Shown piece by piece: positions 1-9,555 of a DNA stretch of 25,113 nt. How positions within the stretch are numbered: position 1 is the stretch's first letter; every line of letters begins with the position of its first letter. The stretch comes from Cylindrobasidium torrendii FP15055 ss-10 (lineage: Eukaryota > Basidiomycota > Agaricomycetes > Agaricales > Physalacriaceae): assembly GCA_000934385.1 (NCBI GenBank), contig KN880745.1, forward strand, positions 1 to 25,113, in the 5' to 3' direction. A model generated the notes under the pieces. It did no database searches. It saw nothing but the letters and a program-made list of their open reading frames with translations, and was not told the origin of the DNA. The translations under genes and the position numbers were made by a program.

Positions 1-336
1 ACACTCAGCCTTTCACCCCACTTTCGCTCGAGCTTGGTTTCTTGACGGGAAAGTGTGAGAGGATGCATGATTGACGGTGTTTAGGCGTTAGAAGCAGGCA
101 GGATGCTGGTCGATGGATTGCAAAGGACCTCACGATCAATGAATTACCTTGTATAGTATGCTGCCGAGGATGCAACAATTCTTGCCGCGTCTGTAGGTAC
201 TAAGTACAGTGCTCAATCTCTGCAAATGCAGCTGTAACCCCGTGCCGCATCAAATGAAATACGGCGGCACCAGGGGTACTTTCACCCGCGCCCCCACTGC
301 TATTGCCTGCCTGCCGACGCTTGCGCTCTTACGTCC
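1..336. other. Left-edge region without a recognised gene
   Basis: Only short overlapping ORFs occur here and none resembles a known protein. The stretch probably holds the upstream and 5' untranslated sequence of the transporter gene that starts at 337. I saw no clear TATA box. The end of a gene lying outside the window cannot be excluded. Confidence 0.5.
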
Positions 337-2662
337 ATGTCGCTATCGTACGTTCCTCTCGCGGGGGACGAGGAAGGCATCGCTCGTCGCAGCCGGACGG
401 CTTGGATCTCGCGCCTTTCTTCGACATGCGCATCACGCATAGGGAAAGCATCTAGGAGCCTCAAGAAAATCCCGACGCTGCAGACGTACGGCGGTCTTCT
501 TCTCATCGTGCTCGCGCAGGCGTTCTTCGCGCTTATGAATGTTGCGGTGAAGACGCTGAATGGGATAGATCCGCCGGTGCATACTTTGCAGGTGCGTTTC
601 TTTCTTCGCTTTCCTGGCTTGCTATGATAGCCCGCATTCATATTCATGGCGTGCTACCCCATACTACTTCGCTCGCTGGTTTCCCTTCTCATCGCTAGCT
701 TTGTATGCTGACGGACATACAGCTCATCGTCGTTCGCATGGTGCGTACACCAGGATATTGGAAATTGGAATGGGAGGGAACGCTGATGAGGTGATAGGGT
801 ATCACATACGTCTTCAGTGTGTTGTATATGTGCGTTCCTCTCCCTTCTCTTCCTCGCTCATTCTCCCCCTCGCATCATCTTCTCGGCCAAGTCCGCGTAT
901 CCAATCATTGCTCTACATAAATTACTAGCATCGCTCTACACTATCATCGCGCATTCCAGGCTGAACCCATGAATCCCACTGCTACCATATCCTAAGTTCT
1001 CGGCAGTATGCTAACTCTTATCCAGGCTTGCAACGCGCGTCAACGATCCTTGGATTGGCCCACCCGGCGTCCGACTGCTTCTTTGGTTCAGAGGGTTCTC
1101 TGGGTGCGTCTCGTTCTGCCCTAGTCCCTGCTGCTATGTGCTCTTCATTCCCTGCTGCAAATCGCAAGTTATATACCGCATGCCACCTGCTGCATCCCCC
1201 CCTACATACTCTGCTTGGAAATATGTTCGCTCATATTCTCTGTGCAGATTCTTCGGCCTATTCGGGATCTACTTTTCCCTTGCCTATCTCTCCCTCTCTG
1301 ACGCGACGGTCCTCACTTTCCTCGCGCCATTCCTCACTGGCATTGCCGGCGCCGTCTTCCTCAAGGAGGGGTATAGTGTGAAGGAGGGTGTTGCTGGGGG
1401 TGCGTTTTCTTTTCTTCATCGTTTTGTGTGTGCCTATTCCGTGTCCCCGTTGTATATGTCCCCTTCAGTCATCCATTCTTCTGCCCTTCGTTCTAGATTC
1501 CTCAAGCTGACATCCTCATGTTTTAGTATGCAGCCTCTTTGGCGTCATCCTCATCGCACGTCCCGCAGCGCTATTTGGATTCATGGCAAACGAGCCTGAC
1601 GTGCTCAGCGTCGATGCGTCGCCATCGGCCGACGAGTTAGACGCCATGAACGGACTGGAAGGTGCGGGTGTCACGCAGGAGCAAAGGCTCATAGCTGTCG
1701 GGTGCGTCTTCCCTCTGCAACGCATTAATAGATAGGCTCATGACAATGAACTGCAGTGTCGCGCTTTTGGGCGTTGTGGGTGCAACGGGAGCTTGTGCGT
1801 TCTTTTCTCTGGACGAGCAATGGAGGCGAGAGGCTGACTATGTACGGCTGCAGACACGTCTATCCGCGCCATCGGGACGCGCGCGCACGCATTGCACTCT
1901 CTTGCGTCGTTCTCGCTGCAGAGCACGATTGTTGCTGCTATTGGGTGCGTCTTTCTCCTCCTTCTATTTTCGTCTGGCGTTTTTAACTGATTTGACGATC
2001 TTACAGTATGCTTGTCCTTCGGATCCCGGTCGTCATTCCCACACGGATAACATGGGGTCTCCTTCTGCTGGAGATAGGCGTTTTTGGCTTTGCTGCACAG
2101 GTACGCTTGCAATAAGCCTTGGACTAAACACAACTGATGCAATATCCTCTATGTAGTTCCTCCTCACCCTTGGGCTACAACGTGAGCCTGCTGGACGTGG
2201 GACGATGGCGATTTACACGCAAGTGGTGTTCGCGACGGTGGCCGAGCGTGTGGTGTTTGGGACGCGCCCGGACGGTATCAGTGTGCTGGGCGCGTGTATT
2301 ATTGTTGGGTGTGCTGGATGGGGTGGGGTGAGTGCTTTCCTCCCTTTTCTGTCACTACATAGTCTTTTGGGTACCTGGCCAAGTGCTCTTCTGGGTCTAT
2401 TTATTCTACGTGTTTTCTTGCCTGCTGACACGTCCCCTTGCAGTACACGCGGAGTCAAAACCGGTCCTCGTCCTCTCTGTCCTCCGAGGAAGCCAAAGCG
2501 GAGGATATTGCGTTAGAGGAGGGGCTTTTGAGGGCGGACGACAAGATGGATGATGGGCTGGAGTGGGAAAACGACTTGGAAATGGACGGTGATGACAGAA
2601 ATGTGCGTGAGGATGCGGGTCCGTCGACTCCTACGAGTCCAGTAGAAATAGAAAATAGATGA
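337..2662 (+). CDS. EamA/DMT-superfamily membrane transporter (SLC35G-like), 11 exons
   Basis: Inferred 440-residue polytopic transporter of the drug/metabolite transporter superfamily; its substrate cannot be told from sequence. Exons: 337-591, 723-740, 798-829, 1026-1103, 1248-1399, 1527-1701, 1757-1794, 1854-1944, 2007-2100, 2157-2327 and 2444-2662; every junction keeps frame. Two EamA-type repeats are visible. The first runs from TYGGLLLIVLAQAFFALMNV through GPPGVRLLLWFRG, FGIYFSLAYLSLSDATVLTF and SLFGVILIARP. The second runs from VALLGVVGATGAYTSIRAIG through TMAIYTQVVFATVAERVVFG to GACIIVGCAGWG, giving about ten membrane segments. The YLSLSDATVLTF motif is typical of fungal SLC35G/YMR253C-like proteins. 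An acidic, Ser-rich cytosolic tail of about 70 residues is encoded by the last exon. ATG 337 opens the frame of exon 1. The 18-nt second exon and the repeated GTGCGT donors are unusual. Confidence 0.9.
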
Positions 2663-2871
2663 GAGGTAATGCATAATGGAATGATGTGATGAAGGGAACA
2701 CTGAGGATGGAAAATACGACGAACACAGTGAACCCGCTAATTGGTTGTTGCCTTTCCTCGCGATCATATGCATGACAGCCCTCTGTTAAAGCTGCCAAAG
2801 CAGCGATACTAGTGCTAGTAGTAGATAGCAATACTTCCAGGATACATATAAGCAATACATTGTCCGTATTA
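2663..2871. other. Convergent intergenic spacer of 209 bp
   Basis: This stretch separates the stop codon of the transporter (+) from that of the DUF3433-like gene (-). Both 3' untranslated regions and polyadenylation sites must fit here or overlap, so overlapping antisense transcript ends are likely. I see no strong terminator motif. Confidence 0.6.
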
Positions 2872-5309
2872 TCACCTGCCCTCAACATCGCCTTTCCCTC
2901 TTCCTCCCACTCCCACTCCTCTCTGCACAATAGCCCCCGTCCTCGGATCCACACCAAACCGGAGCCCCTCCAGCTTACGCTTCGCGTCCTTTGCCGTATC
3001 TCCTGGCCACAGCCTCCGCGACCATCCTGCATGGGCAGTTCGCGCGACGACCGCTGCGATGCCTCCGAGAGGCCCTACTACTTGTGGCCGGCGATAATTG
3101 ACAAACTGCAATACCGCACCGACGATGCCGATGAGAAGAAGCAGGACAGCGAGCGCATGAGCTGGGAGTGCCGCGACCACGACGCGCCCTTCGAGTGTTT
3201 TGAGCGTTCCGGGGAGGGTCGTGTTGTAGTCGATAAAGTATATGTTTTTGGCGGTGAGCGAGAGGTGTCTTGTCTGCAGAGCAATCAGCAATGTCGATCA
3301 ATGAAGACTTTGGAGAAGGGAGGTGGAGGGAGGGGGGAGGAAGGGACATACATAAACGGCAATGGTCCTCCCCAAGAACCCATTTGGATCGTCAAACGCT
3401 CCCTGGACGTCGCCGTTCCCATCTTGCGCTGCCAGTCGGAACACCGCGCCTGCCACCAGCGCATTTGTCGCCACTGCTTTCGCTTGGATGTATGTATCTG
3501 CGCTTGAGGGGAATACAACGCTAATGAGCCGACGGTCAGTAAAGATTCTGCAGCACAAGTGACAGAAGAGAGGGCGCACCCATTGAACGCACGACCGTCT
3601 GCCCGCGTGACATTGCTTCGCTCGTCGAGATCCCCAATCTGCGTGCACTGCGCCATGTCACGGCTTTGCAGCCATGCCTCCGCGCGCACCTTGAATGCAT
3701 TCAGCCGTGGCTGGCAGAACACTGCGCGCGCTTGCTTCGAAGGGGAGGAAGATTCTGCGAACCTATGAGGTAAAATGAGAATGAGGAATATAGGGTGTAG
3801 GATGGAGCAAAGTACACACCAAAACATAACAGGCTGCACCTCCAGCGCGACGCCGTCCTCTCCGTGGTCCGTGCAGTTGGTATTCACGATACCGTATTGT
3901 GCATTCGTCTTGTGGGAAAATATCAGTGGTCGAAGGGCTAGAATACACGGTGCGACCCACAGTGTCCGCATCAACCCTGACATTGACAACACAACCATCG
4001 AGCCTTGTCGCGCGCAAGTATGTACCCCCGTCTGCACCCTGCACGAGCTCCTCCGCCTTCGGGTTCTGGCAGTTCACTTTGGTCTGCACGCCGGTGGTGT
4101 GCACGATGACTGTTGCGTTGACTTGACCTTCTTCAACCTGCGATAGTCAGCATCCAAGTTACGAAATGCACTCTATGACGACCAACCTCTGGCAAAACGA
4201 ACTCTGCTGTTGCCCAGCCACCCATTGTGAACGGCGCGTCCTTGATCCCATTGAATGTAGCCGCAGATGCAAACCCAGCTGCAGTGACAAACGCATCCAG
4301 CGTCTCAAGGGTGGGGTTCAGCCCAACATCTCGTATGCTCCTCACTGTCGTCTCCCTGAACATCGGTTTTTGCTGGATCGAAAACACTGACGCCGCTTCA
4401 CATAGAAATTCAGATCAGTGTTTGTCTCAAGGTTTGCTAGGAAGGGATACTGACCTAGGGGCTGCAGCGCATACGTCAAGATGGCTGTAGCGCTGGACCA
4501 GAAGACAACCCAGTGCCCCCAGCGACGCGCACGAAATATGGAAAAGAGCGGCCCGAGTGCTATGTAGTCGAGTAAGAGCGCTTCAGAGGCAGATGCGTTC
4601 CCGCGGTGCAGCGTTACATACGGCTGTGCGTTGTCGTATTAGGATGCAGTGAATTTACTGGGAAAGATGTGCAAGTACCTGATACCACCGCATGAACCAG
4701 TCCAGTTCTCTGTAGAGGAATGCGAGGGCAAGCACGAACCTATGGTAGTATCAGCACTTGAATAGGCAAATAGCAGCGGCAGAACTCATAAACGTACAGT
4801 GGAGGCACAGAACTCAGCAAGAACGATGTCAATGCTGTATTGGAGAACGCAGCAGGAAGAGTCAATCCGTTGTTCTTCTTGCTGAAGAAGACGCCAAGTT
4901 CGAGGGCGACAACTGTGCAGAGGACAACGAGTGGGATCCCAAGTGCGACGGGCCAGGACAGCGCCATCGGGGTCTAATACAAATCTCAGCATTTACACCC
5001 AAACCAGAGAATGAATTCACGCACATCCCGTTTCCTCTCACCCTGTGGCCGCGAAGGAAGTAAATGCGTCGTGTCCTCGTTCTGATTCCCACGGTAGGGT
5101 GTCTGGCCATCGTAGAACGGTGTCTCCGGGTCGTCATACGACACAGGATAGTCATACGAAAGTATCTGCGTTTCTTCGTCCGAAAACTTCTTCTTCCCAG
5201 CGTCTGGCGTGTCCCCATAATCATATCCTTGCCCAAAGATTGTGCCCTGGCTGGAGCGCCATGAACTCCGCTGGAGAGGGATGGATTCAGGTCTTTCTGT
5301 GCGTGGCAT
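2872..5309 (-). CDS. DUF3433-like fungal transmembrane protein, 10 exons
   Basis: Inferred 648-residue membrane protein of unknown function. Exons on the minus strand: 5309-5025, 4973-4798, 4739-4679, 4623-4455, 4395-4187, 4137-3961, 3908-3820, 3762-3580, 3547-3352 and 3273-2872; all junctions keep frame. After a hydrophilic, Tyr/Asp-rich N-terminal tail of about 95 residues come a membrane segment (ALGIPLVVLCTVVALELGVF, about 104-123), further hydrophobic segments, and the QPYVTLHRGNASASEALLLD stretch. A QPYV-L-GN-A-AS-LLLDY pattern is what I recall from fungal DUF3433 proteins. A long, probably extracellular region with Cys and Asn-X-Ser/Thr sites follows (NVTRADGRAF, NTNCTDHGED). A C-terminal segment (HALAVLLLLIGIVGAVLQFV) and a basic cytosolic tail finish it. 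The family assignment is from memory of its pattern; membrane topology is inferred. Confidence 0.8.
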
Positions 5310-6196
5310 CGCTGCTCCTATGCGCTGGCGTCAAATTGTGTGGCAATAGTGGTGGTAGCAGTGGCGGTATGGTGGTGGTGGTAGGAATCCAAGACGCCAG
5401 TAGGCGCACTGCCCTGTCTCAACCCCTTTAACGCCAATGTTACGTTTGACACCCAAGTCTCGGCATCTTCCCATCGACTCGTTTTTCGTCTATTCAAAAA
5501 GTGATGGTCGCCGTGTTCTTCATCGCGAGTGGTCACCGTGAAGAGCGAAGACGACGAGCGCTGAGGCGCGAACGCAGTGGACGGAGCGGAAGCAACATGT
5601 TATGATGATCGGTATCAAACTGGTGCCGAGTAATTGAACTGGACACACACTCGTCTACACCATCAACCTAAAGTCTTATGACACTCGTTTTCGTGAATGG
5701 ACTCTGCTGTTTCTGGAACGAGAGGCGGAAAGTGATGGTGGACCATCTGTCATACAGCAAAAACCCACGTATGAGGCTTGTGGCACTTTTCCACAGATAG
5801 GATGGATGTGGGAATGGTGTATTTAAAGCCGTTGACACTTGCAAGGCTCGAGGCTTATGTTTCTACTTCTCTCAAGACTCTCAGTCAAGTACTGTCACAA
5901 CTTCCACTGCAACTTCCAACTTTCAAGGACGCGGAAAAGTGCAGGGTCACGTACAAATCCGCAGCGCCGAACATCATCATTCATACCATTCATACCGGGG
6001 TTGGCATCCTCCCACGACCACTGGAGCTTCTTCCGCGCCCCAATCCGTGCACGTTGCCAGGCGGGCCGTTGACTACCCTCTCTCACGACAACGAATCGGA
6101 CGACAGCGCGCAGGACTCCCTCCGTCTTGGGCGACAGAGCACGCGACTCAAACAACAACAGAGAGCTTAATTGGAATCCAGGCCCACGCTGGGCGA
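5310..6196. promoter_or_regulatory. Divergent intergenic region between the DUF3433-like and 7TM genes
   Basis: About 0.89 kb lies between two divergent start codons, so it probably carries both promoters. A TATA-like element, TATTTAAA, sits at 5820-5827, facing the plus-strand gene but 370 bp before its ATG. That implies a long 5' leader or a missed leader intron. A GGT-rich tract lies near the minus-strand start. The ORFs in this stretch show no recognisable protein. Confidence 0.5.
5349..5383. repeat. Imperfect GGT-rich trinucleotide tract
   Basis: The plus strand reads as imperfect GGT units interrupted by AGC, GGC and TAT. It begins about 40 bp upstream of the DUF3433-like ATG, so on that gene's coding strand it is an ACC-rich leader or core-promoter tract. 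It is simple-sequence DNA, and length variation between strains would be expected. Confidence 0.6.
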
Positions 6197-7778
6197 ATGG
6201 AAGCGCCCGGACCCCCGACGCAGGCGCTGCTGCACGATGTCGGCAAGGACTCGCTCACGCGCACCGCCGGGCTCATGGTCGGGAGTATCTTCTGGACACT
6301 ATACCTTGTCCTCTTCTGCTGGGCCAGCATATTGCAGATGTGCGTTCCTTTTCCTTTGAAGTATCATTATCTCGCGCTTTCCCACGAAAATGAATCGGGG
6401 GTGGAGATAAATGGAGTGGGAGCGTAATGCTGATTCTCCCTGTCTTGCCAGAAAGCGCGGCCTCCGTACGCTGCCCAACGCGCTCATGTTTGGCGTGACA
6501 CTCTTTCTATTTGCATCGTCCACTGCGCTTTGGATCCTGAATGGACGCTGGTTCTTCCTCTTCCAGTCGACTTTCTACATTGACTACCCCACTTTGTCGT
6601 TCCCGGACCGGCTGGCGATGTATGGCCAACGGATTGTGCAGAGTGGACTCTTTGTCCCGCTGACAGTGCTCTGGCTGATGAACGTGAGTGTCTCCGTTTC
6701 GCAAGGTGGACGCCTCTGTATAAAGTTGAACATGAAACCCACGCCAACATTCTCATTCGGCCAGTGAAGTGTGCTGACATTTCCCCCATAGATGATGGTC
6801 GGCGATGCCGTTGTGATATGGCGCGCATGGGTCCTCTGGCGCGGTGAGGATGCTCGGCTACGCCGACTCTTGTACATTCCTATGTTTTTGCTCCTTGTAA
6901 CCTTTGGTAAGTTCCTTCTCACTTCACTCCGTATAATGCATGCTAACGCCAGTGCAGCGCTCTCCATTGTCGCCATCAACTGCAAGAATGAGAAGCCTCT
7001 TCTCCCACGAACGTCCAAGGTGTGCAAGTGGGGACAGGCAATACCCTGGGGAGTCTCTCTCCTTACAAATATTACAACAACAGCGCTGGTCGCGCTTCGG
7101 ACTTGGTACGTTCTCTTTGGTTTTGATCAGGATTTGGTCAACCTAAGCTGGTCTCCCGCAGGCTGCAGCGCAAGTCCGACGGGCAGCAGCGTCGCTCACG
7201 CACGGAGCGCGTTTTGGTATTACTCACCGAGTCCGGGTTCATATTTTGTTTCGTCTGGGTGCGTTCTTGTTTCCACTTTCCCACACCACACCGTTACTTC
7301 CGCACATACAACCCCTTCCGTGTGCACTCAGCTCACGGACTTCTTTTAGCTTCTACAAGTCATCATCTTCTTCGACATACCCCCGACGTCCGATCTGCGC
7401 TACCTTTGGGTTGTCGCAGCGCATATGGGCCAACAACTTTCCGTGCGTCGACTTTCTTTTTCCCTTTGACATTCTCCTCGAGTGCGAACGACTGATTGGT
7501 GATTGCTGACTGGTACACGGCAGGGCATATACCCCACAATAATCTTCATCCTCGTCAACTCCCACCGCTCTATATCCTCGTATCCTACCGCCTCATCGTC
7601 TTCCTCCTCATACGACACCGATCCAAGTCACGAATTGTCGACGATGCGGTTCGAGCACGGCAAAATCAGAGCGTTCTCGCCGTATGAAAGAACTCTTCCG
7701 CTTTCGCTCTCGCCGTACGCTGGGGAGTTCGATGATATGGATATCTCGAGGCGCAAGAGCAAAGACAGGGAGGTCTGA
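6197..7778 (+). CDS. Seven-transmembrane receptor-like protein, Agaricomycete family, 7 exons
   Basis: Inferred 360-residue polytopic protein. Exons: 6197-6339, 6452-6683, 6792-6906, 6958-7105, 7162-7258, 7350-7442 and 7524-7778; all frames join. Seven hydrophobic segments can be counted: MVGSIFWTLYLVLFCWAS, NALMFGVTLFLFASSTALWI, SGLFVPLTVLWLMN leading into MMVGDAVVIWRAWVLW, LYIPMFLLLVTFALSIVAI, WGVSLLTNITTTALVALRTW, RVLVLLTESGFIFCFVWLLQ and GIYPTIIFILVN. The GDAVVIWRAW, TESG and YPT/ILVN positions match a large basidiomycete family of orphan 7TM proteins. A Ser-rich cytosolic tail of about 75 residues follows, as in G-protein-coupled receptors. No ligand or G-protein coupling can be claimed. 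ATG 6197 is the first ATG in this open frame, although the frame itself stays open further upstream. Confidence 0.8.
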
Positions 7779-8603
7779 AAAATGTAGCGTTTTCTTTTTG
7801 CTTAGTAGCAACTTTGACCTCTGACCTCTGTTTCTACCCAATATCTTGGTAGATACCGGTACTATAGATATCCATGTTGACCGCTCGAAATCTGCCCGGT
7901 AGTCTTTTTCTGAAGAAAATACGGCAACTCTGAGCATCATCCCTGGACCGCCTCATCCTTAGTTCAGCGTGCATAAGTCTGGGGCCTCGCTCAAAGAAAT
8001 GTGCGGAGATACATGGGGAGAGTAACATCCAGAACCATGAATGTGATTAAAGACAGTAGTTCGGCACAAACACAACCGTCAGTGGTGGCGCACGGCCATC
8101 AAACGGCAACCACATATCACATGATCGTGATGGCATATACATATAACGGCACGCGGTCTTGTCTCCGGACCACCATCACCTCTGCCACCAGAGGCCCGTG
8201 CCGCTCGAAAGCAGCGAGGTAAAATCTCGTCTTCTTTATGCTCTGATCACTTTCTGACCCTACCACAGTCGGGGAGCGCGCAAGCGCTCGGTGTGGTGTG
8301 ATTGTGTGAACGTGCGTGGTTGGACTTACATATGATGTTCATCGCTGACCGTGTTTTAGACCAAGGTTTCTGTCTCTGGGGAAACGATAAGACCGATGTG
8401 ACCTAAGCATGAGAGCAAGTTTGAGCACCGGACGAGTTTCCTTCACTGGAGCCCGCGCGTTCCAGCATCTCCTCAAGATTGAGGCCGACATCCCGACTCC
8501 GACTTTGAAGACACGCGTCGGAAGCCCGAAACTCTTCAAATCAAAGATCAAGGATTAAGGCTTCAGTGTCAGGACCACCGCCGCCATTATCGAATTCAGC
8601 ACC

Positions 8604-8799
8604 ATGGCCCAAGTCTACCACTCAGTACCTGTCAGATGTCCCCGCGAGTTGGCCCTTGAGCAAGTCCGCGAGCGTCAGAGTTACCTTGGCGATCTCCACC
8701 ATCGCGAGCATTGCTTTCTGTCAAGATTTCAGGACTAAGCTTCGTACCGATGAGGTTCTGAGCCACTACACCGAACGTTCATCGAGCGTCCTGTTTTGA
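8604..8799 (+). pseudogene. Possible frameshifted gene fragment
   Basis: An ATG at 8604 opens 44 codons with a charged, protein-like composition (MAQVYHSVPVRC ... REHCFLSRFQD) and then stops. One nucleotide further on, another frame continues smoothly (KLRTDEVLSHYTERSSSVLF) to a stop at 8797-8799. An intron-shaped sequence follows at 8810-8857. This looks more like a decayed exon than an active gene. I do not recognise a family, and chance is a real alternative. Confidence 0.2.
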
Positions 8800-9257
8800 A
8801 TTCCTTGTGGTGCGTCCTCGTCTCTCCTTGAGTCGCGTCATTGACTTGATCCTACAGTCCGGTTGTTTCTCAAGCTTAATATGAGGCCGACTTTGAGGAT
8901 TTTTGAGCCCGAACGAACAGATGAACATAAGGCCACCGCGCATGAGACTGCTCGTCACCTTCGACGACGCGTCCGACATGCCCGCTCGACAACTGTTGGG
9001 CCACCATCATCGCCTTGAGTTCAAATGGAGAATTGAGTTATGACGCCCTCAACAACCCCAGTCAGTGAATCCAGGATGAGAGGATTGCTTGTATTGTCAA
9101 CCCCACAATTGATTAGATCGACTTCCCAAACTTGCGTACTCTGAGACCTCGTTCAAGTCTGCTAGCCCAACCATTTCGCGTTCTATCCCTCAGTGGTAAC
9201 ATACAATTTCGTTCATGTACACAGCGCCTATTCTCGCATACCTTCGATACCGATAGT

Positions 9258-9555
9258 ATGTGTATTTCGTCCTGGTGGCATACTGGCCGAAGGTATCTGG
9301 CCTTGCTGGTATGTATGTCGCTCTGCAGATTTCTTGCATGCGCTAAACTGTTTCTAGATGCTCCCTTGGCATTGTGGCACATACAACGCACACCTCTCCC
9401 TCCTCGTTGAGGGACAAGGCTGGGGTTCAACTATCGAAGTTGTGGGGGACGTGTACGATGGTATAGATGCGCGGGAAAGTTTTGTATATACGCGGGAACA
9501 GCGCAGTGACAATGAAGATGCAAGCATCGCGAGTCGAAATGAACTGCGTTCTTGA
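9258..9555 (+). CDS. Possible small two-exon gene or gene remnant
   Basis: Exon 9258-9308 and exon 9358-9555 join in frame through a well-formed 49-nt intron (GTATGT donor, GCTAAAC branch-like site, TTTCTAG acceptor), giving 82 residues. The second exon contains CGTYNAHLSLLVEGQGWGST followed by IEVVGDVYDGIDARE. An AH(L/W)-L-V, G-T-I-V-G spacing of this kind recalls a family of short hypothetical proteins in Agaricomycetes, but that is from memory only. The N-terminus is short and the start is uncertain, since the frame is open back to about 9132 without an ATG. It could be a truncated copy. Confidence 0.3.

Noticed and set aside
5778..6170. A 130-codon plus-strand ORF upstream of the 7TM gene that could be an upstream exon.
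   Set aside because: It lies in another frame, has no transmembrane or family pattern, and no good splice junction to the 7TM frame was found.
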